DNA of 64,000 bases from Physcia stellaris (Eukaryota > Ascomycota > Lecanoromycetes > Caliciales > Physciaceae): the NCBI GenBank assembly GCA_018902385.1, contig JABSSW010000041.1:186001-250000 (forward strand). The letters are read 5' to 3'. This document shows, piece after piece, positions 34,761-48,168 of this stretch (positions are counted from its first letter, which is position 1; each line of letters starts with the position of its first letter). The notes under the pieces were generated by a model, which saw only the letters and a program-made list of their open reading frames with translations, was not told where the DNA came from and did no database searches. Made by a program: the position numbers and the translations under genes.

Positions 34761-35721
34761 TGTGAATGGGACTCGAGGTTATTGAGCAAGGAAAAGGCTG
34801 ATCAGATGGTTTGACCTTGATAGGAGAGAGAGACAGCTACTTGACAACCGAATTTACATCACCAGAAGAGAGAAGAGAGCTGCCGGATGACATCTTCTCG
34901 CTGTAGATTGGGCGTTGTGCCTAATGAACATTTCGGGATCTATCATTGAGGGGCCTTCGTTGGGAGATGCCATGGCTACGAACGGGCCTGAGTACATGTA
35001 CGTTAAAACCCGCCGAGTGATCAGCGCCGAAAGCGATACAGTAAGATGGTGATACAGTAAGATGGTGAGATCACGTGCCAAAACAGCACTAAGACTTTTT
35101 AGGCAAGTCAAGCCTCGCGGCTTTTCCATCTCTTTTTACCTTGTTGTTTATCCTTTCCCATGGACGTGTCGATTGGAGTATCCTATCACCATCCCTCTGG
35201 TGACTTTCGAACGTGGTTGTACTGCACCAATGCTTCTACAGCCCTATCAGGCTTGGATATGATCCTTGTGGCTTCAGTCGGCGCTTTCGGTCTTCGGTGA
35301 TTTATATCGAATAATCAGCCAGCTATCTTCACTGCCGGAATGGCTGATGTTGATAGGATGGACGATCAATTTTCGGTGACAGGAGGCGAGGCTGCAGAGA
35401 TCTCTCGCATCCTCGTCCATGCCATGGCTGGACTGTACTCGGGTCTACGAGCACGCTATTCCGCTAGAACGCTACTGGAGTGGCATGGATAGGACGTTGA
35501 GAAACAGTGTCCATATCAGTCCAATGTGGGTAATTAGCTATTGAAGAGATACGCGATGGGCCTACTTACAGCATTCGGCTCTTTTTGCAAGCCTCTGGTC
35601 GAAGTGCATATCCTGGACAAAGTGCAGTAGACTGAATGAAGCTGGGAATAGCCTTGACATATGCTTTCTTTCTGTAATTCTCTGTCCTTCTCTGTACAAA
35701 TTGCAGCAATCGTTTTGTCAC
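34761..35721. promoter_or_regulatory. Bidirectional promoter of trans-ER and PKS-NRPS
   Basis: The 961-bp spacer between the divergent start codons contains GCGCCGAAAGCG at 35024-35035, CGGCGCTTTCGGT at 35279-35291, TCTTCGGTGA at 35291-35300 and TTTTCGGTGAC at 35370-35380. All share a CCGAA(A)/(T)TTCGG core, which also occurs upstream of the oxygenase. A CACGTG-containing site (TCACGTGCC, near 35071) follows a 16-bp tandem duplication. A cluster-specific Zn2Cys6 factor binding CGG-type sites would fit. No gene was seen. Confidence 0.55.
35035..35066. repeat. 16-bp perfect tandem duplication
   Basis: GATACAGTAAGATGGT occurs twice head to tail at 35035-35050 and 35051-35066, between the CCGAAA-type site and the CACGTG site in the trans-ER/PKS-NRPS promoter. 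It looks like a recent slippage duplication. Confidence 0.9.
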
Positions 35722-38700
35722 ATGGATCCCTCGCGATCAGAACCCATCGCTATCGTTGGCAGTGGATGCCGTTTTCCCGGCGGCGCAACTTCGCCATCAG
35801 CATTGTGGGAGTTACTCAGTAATCCCCGTGATGTATTGAGAGATATTCCACAAGATCGATTCAATACTAAGGGCTATTATCATCCGGATGGGACCCATCA
35901 TGGCACCACCAACGTCCAACAAGCATATTTGCTGCAGGAAGACGTGCGCCTCTTCGACACGACTTTTTTCAATATCAGCCCCAACGAGGCCGACTCAATG
36001 GATCCACAACAGCGTCTCCTCTTGGAAACGGTTTACGAAGCCCTTGAATCCGGAGGTCACACGATCGAGGCGTTGCGTGGATCCGACACTGCGGTTTACG
36101 TAGGGACTATGGGTGTCGATTATAATGACCTGCTTTTGCGGGATCTTGATTCCATTCCCACCTACTTCGCAACTGGAACCAACCGGGCCATCCTCGCTAA
36201 TAGGGTTTCGTACTTCTTCGACTGGCACGGACCGTCATTGTGTCTGGATACAGCTTGCAGTTCTAGTCTGATTGCGGTGCATCAAGGCGTGCAGGCTCTG
36301 CGGATTGGTGATTCTCGTGCCGTTGTAGCTTGTGGAACTCAAGCGATCTTGGGACCAGGCATGTCCTTTTACCATGAAGTGCATATCGGGACATTTTTCG
36401 CTAATGATGCGCAGAGGTATTCATCTATGAGAGCAAATTGAAGATGCTTTCCCCTACCGGCCGATCACGCATGTGGGATGCCGATGCTGATGGCTACGCA
36501 CGGGGTGAAGGTGTAGCCGCTATTGTTCTAAAACGATTAAGTGATGCCATTGCCGACGGTGACCACATTGAGTGCCTGATTCGTCAGACTGGGGCGAATC
36601 AGGATGGCTACTCGTCTGGCCTTACTGTGCCCAGTGCAGAAGCTCAGTCAGCCCTCATCCGTAAAACCTATGCAAAAGCCGGACTAGATCCGCGAAATCC
36701 TCGTGACCGTCCGCAATTCTTCGAAGCACATGGAACCGGCACTCAGACAGGTGATCCCAAGGAAGCCGCTGCAATACACGAGTGTTTTGGTCAATTCAGA
36801 AGTAAGAGTGATCCACTCATTGTCGGATCCGTGAAGACGGTTATTGGTCATACAGAGGGCGCCGCGGGTTTAGCAGGTCTGCTCAAAGGTTCAGAGATGA
36901 TCCAGAAGGGACTCATTCCTCCAAACCTTCTATTCAATCAATTGAACCCAGCACTTGAACTGTATTATCATGGCTTGCGTGTGCCGACGATTTTGGAGTC
37001 ATGGCCAAAACTACCAGAAGGGATACCACGACGAATATCGGTCAACAGCTTTGGTACGTCAAATTAATTAGCTGCGTATCTACTGTGCTCACTAACCGCT
37101 TCTAAAAGGCTTTGGTGGTAGCAATGCGCACGCTATTCTTGAAGAATATCGATCGAACCCATCGAGCACACGTGTTGCCTCTATAGACCCCAAGATTGAG
37201 GCACATGATGAAGCTTTTTACCCTTTCGTCTTTTCTGCCGTGTCTGAAGCTTCTTTGGCCGCTCAATTACAGGTTTATTCCGAATTTTTCAAGGCTCATA
37301 AGGATATGAATGCCTTTGATCTGGCTTGGACATTAAGATCGCGCAGGAGTCATTTCGCAGTCAAGGCAGCCTTTTCTGCAACCACCGTCGAAGGACTAAT
37401 ATCGAAAATCGAAAGCAAGATCGAAGAGGTAAGAACGAATCCAGGTACAGGTATTGGTATCCGCTCCAACTTCAAGCCTTTGAAACCACGTGTTCTGGGC
37501 GTTTTCACGGGGCAGGGCGCTCAATGGGCAGCCATGGGCGGACATCTGATCCGCTCATCAGAGTTCGTCCGCAAGAGGATCCAGGATCTCGAGGAATCTC
37601 TTGCTACTCTCCCACCCCTCGATCGCCCGCAATGGAACGTCAAAGATGAGCTCCTTGCTAGCGCAGACACCTCGCGTATTTCAGAGGCCGAACTATCGCA
37701 ACCGTTATGCACTGCGATACAGATTGTCCTCGTTGATCTTTTGCAGGCAGCTGGCGTCGCGTTTCGCACTGTCGTGGGTCACTCCTCGGGAGAAATTGGC
37801 GCGGCGTACGCTGCTGGTTTCATTTCAGATCGTGACGCTATTCGCATTGCTTATTACCGCGGTCTACACGTTCGACTCGCCGGAGATTCTAGCGATGGTC
37901 AAAAAGGCGCAATGCTCGCGGTAGGGACTTCATTGGAAGACGCTCAAGATCTCATCGAATTGCGAAGATTTAGAGGCCGGTTGGCGATTGCTGCCCATAA
38001 CTCTTCGGCCAGCGTGACTTTGTCAGGAGATGTTGATGCCATTCTTCTAGCTAAAAAGGTTTTTGACGAAGAAAAGAAGTTCGCAAGGTTGCTGAAGGTA
38101 GACAAAGCCTACCACTCTCATCATATGTTGCCGTACGGTGAACCTTATGTACAGTCCTTGCGAGCTTGTGGGGTCCGAGTCAATCGAGGCCAAAATAAGA
38201 TTTCCTGCTCTTGGTACTCGAGCGTGGCACCAAGCGATAGAGCAATGGAGCCCCATGATGGTCTTCAAGACGTCTACTGGAAAGAAAACATGACAAATAC
38301 AGTTTTATTTGCAGATGCTGTACGCAATGCTGTTACAAGCGATCCGCAGCTCCATCTTGCTCTCGAAGTCGGACCCCACCCGGCACTCAAGGGCCCGGCT
38401 ACGCAGAATATCTCTGAAATGCGATCGGCAGTTCTCCCCTACTGTGGACTGCTCAGTCGAGAGAAGAACGATGTTGAGATTTTTTCGGACGCTTTGGGCT
38501 TTCTGTGGACTCATCTGGGGGCTCAAAGCTTCGATCTTCAATCCTACGCAGAGACTATAGCGGCCCCTTCATCAGGTGACGCATCACAACCGAGATTGGT
38601 TGTCGGTTTACCCTCGTATCAATGGAATCATGAGAGAGCTTACTGGCATGAATCGCGTAAATCCAGAAAGATTCGTGGCCGAGAAAACGCTTCCCATGAA

Positions 38701-41700
38701 TTACTCGGCGTCCTCTCCCCTTACTCTACGGCTCGCGATTTGCGTTGGACGAATGTGCTCAAGGTGGCTGAAATACCTTGGCTGACCGGTCATCAGTTGC
38801 AAGGTCAAATGGTTTTCCCGGCTTCGGGCTATGTTGCTATGGCGCTTGAGGCAGCCAGAAGCCTTGCGGCAGACAGATCAGTTGAACTATTCGAAATCCA
38901 TGACATTTCCATTCCGAAAGCCATTACGTTCGAAGAAGACGACAAATCTGGTGTGGAGACGCTTATCACACTAACCGCAGTCTCTGCTCTTGTTAGTCAA
39001 GACCAACTCAACGAGCAAAATAGCACTATTACCACTGCTGATTTTTCGTGCTACTCAAATCTTGTCGCGGATTCGGAACAAGAGATGGAGCTTGTCGCCA
39101 GCGGGACTATCAAGATTGTCTTTGGTACCCCAAGCGCTGTAGCACTATCATCTAATCCACTGGAAGCCTCAAACCTCTCCATAGTTGATACAGAGCGCTT
39201 CTATTCCTCTCTTCTCAAACTTGGATATGACTATAGTGGCTCATTCCGGGGACTGTCATCGTTGCAGCGAAAACTTGGCCAATCTTCTGCATTGGTAGCC
39301 ACATACACATATACAGAGTCTGAGAATACCATATATCTTGTGCATCCCACGATGCTCGATGTGGCGTTCCAGGCTTCGATCCTCGCGTACTCTACCCCAG
39401 GGGATGAACGCTTATGGTCACTCCACGTTCCAACGTCAATCGGCACCATTCGAATTAATCCGGCGCAATGCTGTCTACCCGTTCCTGGGTCACAAGTGCC
39501 AGTCTGTGCGATGCTCGATGAATCGGAAATCATCTTGGGGAGTATTGAGCTACTCAATCAAGATAGCCAACAAGCGATGATCCAGGTCGAGGACCTGACC
39601 ATGAAACCATTCGCTCCTGCATCGAAGGTAGATGATCGTCGTCTATTTTCGTACACAAGCTGGGCTCCCGCAACACCGGATGGAACCTCTATCACGCGCG
39701 GCATCCGCCCCTCTTCGGATGAAGTTGAAATGGCTAGTGTCTGTGAAAGGATATCGTATCATTATCTTCGGAAATGGAAATCGGAAATCACTGATCTCGA
39801 ATGGACAAACAGTCAAAAACACTACTTGTGTCTCCGAGACTTCATGAATCACAAGCTTTCCTCTGTGCCTAGTAGGCAACGTCCTTCTCTGAAAAGGAGA
39901 TGGACCGAAGATAGTGGTGAAGATGTCAAAGCCTTGATCGAAAGGTGGGTAGTATTATCGCGAGAGCTAATCATCGCTAACAGAAAGCGGCAATTAGATA
40001 CCCCGACAACATCGATGTCAGGCTTCTTTCAGCGGTTGGCGAAAACATCCCCGCTGCAGTAAGAGGACAGACGACTATACTAGAACACATGATTCCAAAT
40101 AACATGCTCGACGACTTTTATAGAAATGGACTTGGGTTTGCAAGATACAATATGTTCTTGGCAGATATGGTGAAGCAAATAACGCATCGCTATCCACACG
40201 CTAGGATCCTTGAAATAGGTAAGGGTTGCAATCAGGCGAGATGTAGATATCTATATGTAGGTTGTGCTGACACCATAATCAGGTGCCGGAACAGGTGGAG
40301 CCACCAAGTCGATCTTGGAAAGCATCGAAAATACTATGTCATCTTACACATATACGGACATATCTGCAGGCTTCTTTGAGAGAGCCGCAGAATTGTTCAA
40401 AGCTTATGATGACAGAATGATCTTCAAGGTCTTGGACGTTGAGAAGGATCCATCCACCCAAGGATTTGAGTTACACTCTTACGACCTCGTCATTGCGTCT
40501 AACGTCTTACACGCCACAGCCTCGCTTCAAAGAACATTGGAGAACACACGTCAATTGCTGAAGCCAGGAGGATATCTCATGCTGTTGGAGATCACCAACA
40601 ATGGGCCGACCCGGTTTAGCAGCATCATGGGTGGCCTTCCTGGTTGGTGGCTGGGCGTTAACGACGGCCGCAAATATGCTCCAACCATCACTCCTGGGGA
40701 CTGGCATACTGCTCTACGCAAGGCCAAATTTTCGGGTGTCGACGCCATAACTCCCGAGATCGACGGCTCGACATGGCCGTTCTCTATCGTGGCAGCGCAG
40801 GCCGTTGACGATCAGGTGAACTTCTTGCGACGACCCTTGGCACGTTCTTCATCCTCGACTGCCGTGTACATTGAGAGCGTTGTAATTCTTGGTACTGGAA
40901 GCCTTCAAAGTGCACGCCTTGCCGAGGAATTGGAGGAATACCTTGAACGTTTTTGCGGCCAATTAACGATTCTCGATGGCTTACCCACGGAAGCGGAAGC
41001 CCTTAGCTTGAATCCAATGAGCACCTTCATCAATCTGGTGGATATCGACACTCCGACCTTCAAGGGTATGACGGCGGCGAGGATGGACGGCCTAAAGCGA
41101 CTTTTCGATCTCGCCAAACACATCCTGTGGATCACTCTAGGGGCCCAGGCGGACGAGCCTTATCATATGGCAAGCATCGCTTTTAGCCGCGCACTAAGCC
41201 ACGAGGCACCGCACATTACTTTGAACCGGCTCGATATCTCTAGCATAGAGCATAACACGTCCAAAATCATCGCTGAATATCTTCTCACCCAATATGCTCT
41301 CGACGAATGGGAGTCATCCCGGGACAGAAAGCCACATCAGCAATTGCTATGGTCAAAGGAACCTGAAGTATTCCTAGACCATGGTCAGCTGATGGTCCCC
41401 CGGCTAATGGACCACGTTGAGCAAAACGCTCGACTCAACTCATCCAGACGTTTCATTACTAAGAAAGTGCCGATATCCAGCTCTGATGTCTCTATTATGC
41501 TATCCACTGATTCGTCTCCTTCCTTAGTAGAGCAGGTCTTACCGAAGCCAGTCGGAGAATATGAAAGCACTGTAAAAGTCGAGAGTTCAAGTATGATGGC
41601 ACTTTACGCTGGTACGGATACCTACCTATTCCTCAGCGTAGGTCAAGACGAAATAACAAGAGAGACTGTCCTCGCTCTATCCGAGACCAACTCGAACAGA

Positions 41701-44700
41701 GTACGTCCTGTTGCACGTGTCAAGGTAGATGCCAGGAACGATAGTCAATTTGACTACGCATTGCTCCTCGCAGCTGCAAGCGAGCTTCTTGCTATTGGGC
41801 TTGTGGAAACCATATCTACTGGAAGCATTCTACTCGTACACTGCTCAGGCAACGATCGTCTTATTGCTGCATCGTTATCGCGACGAGCCGCCGCGAAAAG
41901 AATCTCCATCACCTACACATGCGACGCAGACTCAAATGACAACACACGAGATCCTACATGGATCCAGCTAAGTTCTCGAGCCCCTAGACATACTCTGCGA
42001 AGGCTCCTATTTCCAATAAAGGCTTCGCATTTGCTGGACTTGACTGCCTGCTCTCGTGCTCAACGAATCGATTCCAGCCTCGACCTAGCGCAAATCTTAC
42101 CATCAGGATACAAGCAAATTGACCTCGGTGGACTCTTTCAACACAGCCCTTCGATGCCTCTGTCTTACTGCCGAGACGACTTAGTGGTCCGACTCCAAGA
42201 TGCTCTTGTTGCTGCCACAATAGCGGTTTCATCTGCCACTCAACAACAAGTCCAAGATTTGGTGGTTCGCTTAGACCAGATTGATGATCCATCCGTAGCG
42301 AATCGCACCGTGAGTGTCGTCCAGTGGCCGTCGGATGGAGATGTCACTGTAGAAGTGCGTCCTCTGGATGCTCGAAGCCTTTTCTCTCCAGATAAGACGT
42401 ACCTTCTAGTCGGTCTGACCGGCGAAATTGGGCGCTCGATCTGCGGATGGATGATATCGAATGGTGCGGGCTGTGTATGCTTGACAAGCCGCAGCCCCAA
42501 TATCGACGAGACATGGCTGGAGTCCTTCCGGCATACCAATGCCAATGTCAAGGTATTTGCAATGTACGTTCCCACTGCCAGGTACAACATAAGCCGAAAG
42601 TCTAAACTAATGCCGTTCGTGATACAGGGATGTTACTAGCAAGCAGAGTCTGAAAGATGTCGTCCAAGAGATCAAGGTCAGCTGTCCGCCAATCGCAGGT
42701 GTCATCAACGGAGCAATGGTTCTCCACGACTCTTTATTTTCCAGAATGTCATTGGAAGCGATGCAAAAAGTCCTTGGGCCAAAAATCGACGGGACGAACA
42801 ACTTGGATGAGCTTTTCTATGATGACGACCTTGACTTCTTCATCCTGTTCTCTTCATCGGTAGGTGTTATGGGCAACTCGGGTCAAGCTAATTATGCCGC
42901 CACCAGTGGCTATCTAAACAGTCTTTCTAGGCAACGCCGTAAGCGTGGTGTAGCTGCCTCGACTGTTGATATTGGTCGAGTGGCTGGCATCGGGTATGTT
43001 GAGACAGCAGGTCAAGCTGTTGTGGATCAGCTTACCAAGATGGGACTTATGGCCATTTCTGAGACAGAATTTCACCAGATACTTGCGGAGACTATTCAGG
43101 CTGGCCTGCCAAGCCTGGAAGACGAGAAATCCATGCCAGATGCAGTGGTGACCACCGGCATCCGTACCATTCGGGATGACGAAGAGGTCAAGGGTCCAAT
43201 ATTTGATGAGTCCCGGTTCTCGCACTGTATCATTGAGACCAAGAGCACCGATTCTACAGCAAAACATCAAGACATCAAGACAGTGCTCCCAGCCCGTGAG
43301 CAAGTCTCCAAGGCAGTGACCATGGAACAAGTGTTTGGTATATTGCAAGGTAATAGCTTGATTCGTCCCTTTTTACGTCGCCGAAGAATATGATCGCTGA
43401 CGTAGACGTGCCTAGAATGCCTCTCGGCAAAGCTCCGGATTATCTTGCAATTGTCCGATCTGGCAATTAATCGCGACAAGCCAATGGTTGAGCTCGGGGT
43501 CGATTCTTTGGTTGCAGTCGAGGTACGATCTTGGTGTATGAAGGAATTGAAGGTGGATGTTCCAGTTCTTAAGGTGGTCGGAGGAGCATCTTTGGCTGAG
43601 CTGTGCCAACTGGCGCTCGAAAAGTTACCCAATGAATATCTTACGGCCATTGGCAAAGAAGGAGTCCACGAGCCCGTCGCAGTACACAAGCTTGCTGAGC
43701 CAGAGCATACACCTGACAGTACTTCGAGCCCAGCGGGTACATCCTCCCCAGACGAAGGGTCCATTCCAAGCACTTTGACAGATTTAACCTCGGAATCTTC
43801 ATCGTCCGAACATACTTGGCAGTCGGCTGATTCAAGCTTCACGCCTACTCCACCAAAGACAGCAGAGAAAAGGTTTCTCAAGACTGTGCCGATTGCGTTT
43901 GGGCAGTCACGATTCTGGTTTCTTCGACAGCTCCTCGAAGACCAGACAACCTCCAACGTTGCCTTTTACTACGGCGTCACCGGAAACCTACGCGTTGCCG
44001 ATTTGGAGAGGGCAATCCGCATAGTCACTGCTAGACACGAGGCACTGCGCACATGTTTCGTAGAGCACGAGACAGAAGCAGATCAAGCTTACCAGAAGGT
44101 TATGAGCAGCTCGCCTCTCCGACTTGAGTACAAGCAGATCCAATCAATGGAAGACCTTACAAAAGAGTACGCCATGTTACGAAAGCATGTCTTCGATCTA
44201 GCGAATGGTGAGATGATACGACTCGTCCTTCTATCACTATCACCCTCCTCTCATTATCTTCTGGTAAATTGCCATCATATCTTGATGGATGGCGTCAGTG
44301 TGCAGGTCTTCCTATCGGACATGGAAAAGGCTTACAATGGCCAATCCCTTGGAAGCCCACCAAGACAGTTTCCGGAATATTCGAGGGCTCAGCGTCAGGC
44401 CTACGAGAGAGGGGAGTTCAATGACGAGCTGAAGTATTGGCAAAGAGTTTTCCAGGCCGGCGAGGACCCACCAGTCCTGCCGCTTTTACCTATGGCTCGC
44501 ACAAACTCTAGAGTGGCGATGAATGACTTTGATACCCATCAAGTGCGATCCCGGCTCGAACCCAGACTTCTCGCACAAATCAAGGCGGTGTCGAAGTCGC
44601 AGCGATCTACACCTTTCCACTTTCATCTTGCCGCATTCAAAGCGATGCTCTTCTGTTTCACAGACGCTTCAGATTTGACAATCGGTATTGCCGACGCCAA

Positions 44701-47700
44701 CCGTACTGACAATGACGTGATGGGCAGTATTGGGTTTTTCTTGAACCTGCTCACGTTGCGATTTCGCCGCCAAGCAGATCAACGTTTCGCGGATTCTCTC
44801 GTCGAAGCTCGTGATATATCCTACGCGGCGCTGGGAAACTCACGCCTGCCCTTCGATGTACTACTCAAGGAACTCAACGTGAGCCGTTCCTCGTCGCATA
44901 GCCCCTTTTTCCAAGCATTTTTGGACTATCGACAGGGGACTCAAGAGAAACAGACCTGGGCTGATTGCCAGCTCGAGTTGCTAGAACTGAATCCCGGACG
45001 GACAGCATATGACATCACGCTCGATGTGACGGATAATGCCACGGACTCGCTCATCATGATCCGAGTTCAGAAGAGCTTGTACGACCTGACGGCAGCTAAG
45101 CTACTACTGGAGACTTATGTCCACTTCGTTGAGATACTGTCTAGTGATGTATCGCTGTGTTTGAAAACGATTCCAATATTCGGCGAGAAGCAGCTCAGTC
45201 ACGCCGTCGAGCTTGGCCGTGGTGAGTGTTTATTGGAGTTACTCAATAGAATGCTTGCTAATTGACCTTTTTCAGGTCCAACGTTGGTCTCAGACTGGCC
45301 TGTAACGCTTCCCCATCGGATCGACCAAGTCATCCAGCAAAATCCTCAAAAGATCGCTCTCATGGATGATATCAGTAGCGACATCACTTATTCAGACCTT
45401 GGCAACCGAATCGAAGCCATTGGCGAGGCGTTGTGCGATGTTGGAATTGGCGCTGACTCTCGCGTACTTGTCTTCCAGCAAGCGGCGTCTGATTGGATAT
45501 GCTCGATGCTCGCAATCATGCGTGTTGGTGCCATATATGTACCGATGGACCTCCGAAATCCTATGCCACGTCTAGCAGCGGTCGCAGTTGATTGTGAACC
45601 CCGGGCAATCCTCACAGATGAGACGACAATGGACAGAGTGACACAGCTCAACGTGCTGAACGCTCACGTCGTCAATGTATCACGCGTAGGTCGGAGATCT
45701 TCAACCTCCGTTCCTAATTGCGCGCAACCAGATTCACCAGCAGCTATCCTATACACCAGTGGCTCGACCGGCTTGCCCAAGGGTATCGTCGTTACACACT
45801 CGGGCCTGCGAAACGAAATCGAAGGATATACGAAGATGTGGAAACTCGGCGCCGAACGCACATTGCAGCAAAGTGCTTATACTTTCAACCACTCCTCCGA
45901 CCAGATCTACACTGGTCTGGTCAATGGAGGCATGGTGTATACGGTACCGTGGAGCAAGCGTGGTGATCCACTCGAGATCACTAAGATTATGCAGGAGCAT
46001 TCCATTACATATACTAAAGCAACGCCATCTGAATATTCACTCTGGATGCAGTACGGAAGCGACAACCTTCGGAAGGCGTCTCAATGGAGGCGCGCTTTTG
46101 GTGGTGGCGAACCTCTGAACGGAATCATTCTCCAAGAATTCGAGAAGCTGGGGCTTCCACAATTGCGTGTGTTTAACTCGTATGGTCCCACGGAGATCTC
46201 CATTTCATCCACCAAAAAGGAGGTTGAGTATCGTGACAAGCAAGTTCAAGAACTTAGTCGCATTCCGTGTGGATACTCACTCCCCAATTATGCGACGTAT
46301 ATCTTGGACGAGCAGCTGAAACCATTACCGGCTGGTATGCCTGGCGAAATATACCTTGGCGGTGCTGGCGTGTCCCTTGGCTATCTCAACAATGAGGAAT
46401 TGACCAGGAAACATTTTGTTCCGGATCCTTTCGCGTCACCCGAGTATCTCGCTAATGGCTGGACTCGCATGTATCGCACAGGTGATATTGGGCATCTTCA
46501 AGACGATGGAGCTATGGTCTTTCACAACCGTATTGCAGGCGACACGCAAATCAAAATACGTGGACTTCGTATCGAGCTAGCGGATATAGAGGGCAACATC
46601 GTCTCGGCTGCAGAAGGTGCTTTGAGAGAAGTCATCGTCACACTACGGGAAGGTGATCCCGATTTTCTAATTGCGCATGTCGTGTTTGCACCGCAGCACA
46701 ATATCGTCGACAAGGAAGCTTTCCTCGAACATTTACTCAAGCGTCTTCCAATTCCTCAATATATGATACCTGTCGCAGCAATTCCTCTGGATAAGTTGCC
46801 CCTCACCAACCACTCCAAGATAGATCGAAAAGCATTGAAGACCATGGCTCTCCCTAAACGAGCTAGAAGTACTCGGGATGAAGGAGAGCTGACCGAAACG
46901 ATGGTCCAGCTACGAAGATTATGGCAGGACGTCCTCGGGTTGGAGGAGCTTGCTTATGACATTACCTCCTCGACCAGCTTTTTCACCGTTGGAGGCAATT
47001 CTCTTCTCATAATTCGCTTACAGTCGCGAATTCGGCAGGCCCTCAATGTAGTCGTGCGCCTGGTCGAGCTTCTTGATGCCGATACACTTGGCAAAATGGC
47101 GCGTAAGGTTGAAGAAAGCCCCAACGTCGGTCTGATAAGCTGGGACGACGAGACTGCTCCTCCGTCCATACCAAGCTTTCTCACGAGCGACCCTGCGAGT
47201 CAGACTGTTCGAGAAGGGCCGAGGAATGTATTGGTAACAGGGGAACAGGCTTCCTCGCAAAATGCGTTCTTCCTCAGCTCGCAGCGAATCCGGACATCGG
47301 TACGATACATTGCGTCGCCGTGCGAGACAAAGCTGGCGAAGCTGCTCGAAAATTGCCCGTCTCTTCCAATGTTACATGTCACAGCGGTGATCTTTCAAAG
47401 CCCTTACTTGGGCTCTCAGAGGACGAGTTCCGTGATCTGTCAAGACATGTTGACGTGATCCTCCATATGGGCGCCATCCGTTCTTTCTTCGACAGCTACC
47501 ACGTACTCCGCCCCAGCAACGTACACCCTACCAAAGAGCTCGTGAAGCTTGCCGCCCCACGCCAGATACCGATCCATTACATCTCCACGGTAGGCGTACT
47601 GCCTCGCGGTACAGAAGCCGATGCCATGTCAGCTGCTGCTCATGTTCCGCCTGCGGACGGCACGGACGGTTACGTAGCGACTCGATGGACAAGCGAGCGT

Positions 47701-48168
47701 ATCCTCGAACGTTCGGCAGCAAGTCTCGGACTCCAGACATCCATCTACCGCTTCCTGCCATCAGCCCAGCAGCAAGCCACCCCGCAGCGACAACTCGACG
47801 AACTGGTTCGCTTCGTCGACATCCTGGGCACGGTGCCCGACTTCAGCGCCTGGGACGGTCGCCTGGATATGCTCCCCGCAACGCAAGCCGCCGCCTGGAT
47901 CAGCGACTCGATTCTCTCCTCACGACATGCTGACCCGCCAACGCGCTTCTCGCATCTCGAGAGCTCGGTCACGGTCGATATTTCCGAGCTGGAAGCATAT
48001 ATCGGGCAAGAGCGGGGCGGACGGGAACTGGAGCGGGTGCCTGGTCCGAGGTGGGTGGGGATGGTCAAGAGAGCGGGGTTCGAGTACTTTTTCACGTCGT
48101 TGGAGACGACGGTGGAGGATCGCGCGATGGATGGGAGGAGGGGAGCGAGGTTTGAGTCGAGGCGGTGA
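35722..48168 (+). CDS. Hybrid polyketide synthase - nonribosomal peptide synthetase (PKS-NRPS)
   Basis: About 12 kb of coding sequence in eight exons. The introns are 36359-36414 (GC-AG), 37054-37108, 39945-39997, 40219-40282, 42564-42627, 43350-43415 and 45222-45275. Domains in order: KS (active Cys in LDTACSSS, His in FEAHGTGT and GHTEGAAG); AT ([14 protein letters not shown], about 37.5-38.5 kb); DH (His in [15 protein letters not shown], Asp in [10 protein letters not shown]); C-methyltransferase ([16 protein letters not shown] site, about 40.0-40.8 kb); KR ([12 protein letters not shown] and [12 protein letters not shown]); ACP ([13 protein letters not shown]); condensation ([11 protein letters not shown]); adenylation ([29 protein letters not shown]); thiolation ([10 protein letters not shown]); and a terminal reductase/Dieckmann-type release domain (about 47.2-48.2 kb). 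In the release domain the SDR Tyr-x3-Lys reads GYVATR, with Arg for Lys. There is no ER motif, matching the neighbouring trans-ER. The expected product is a methylated polyketide joined to one amino acid. The locus otherwise looks whole but carries about one break; whether this is real or an assembly fault cannot be told here. Confidence 0.93.
36359..36414 (+). other. GC-AG intron inside the KS domain
   Basis: The 56-bp segment starts CAG|GCATGT and ends GCGCAG, with a CTAATG branch-like site shortly before the acceptor. Removing it joins GTQAILGPE to [13 protein letters not shown], the invariant KS core order. No GT donor nearby gives this frame, so a non-canonical GC donor is the best reading. 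Confidence 0.8.
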
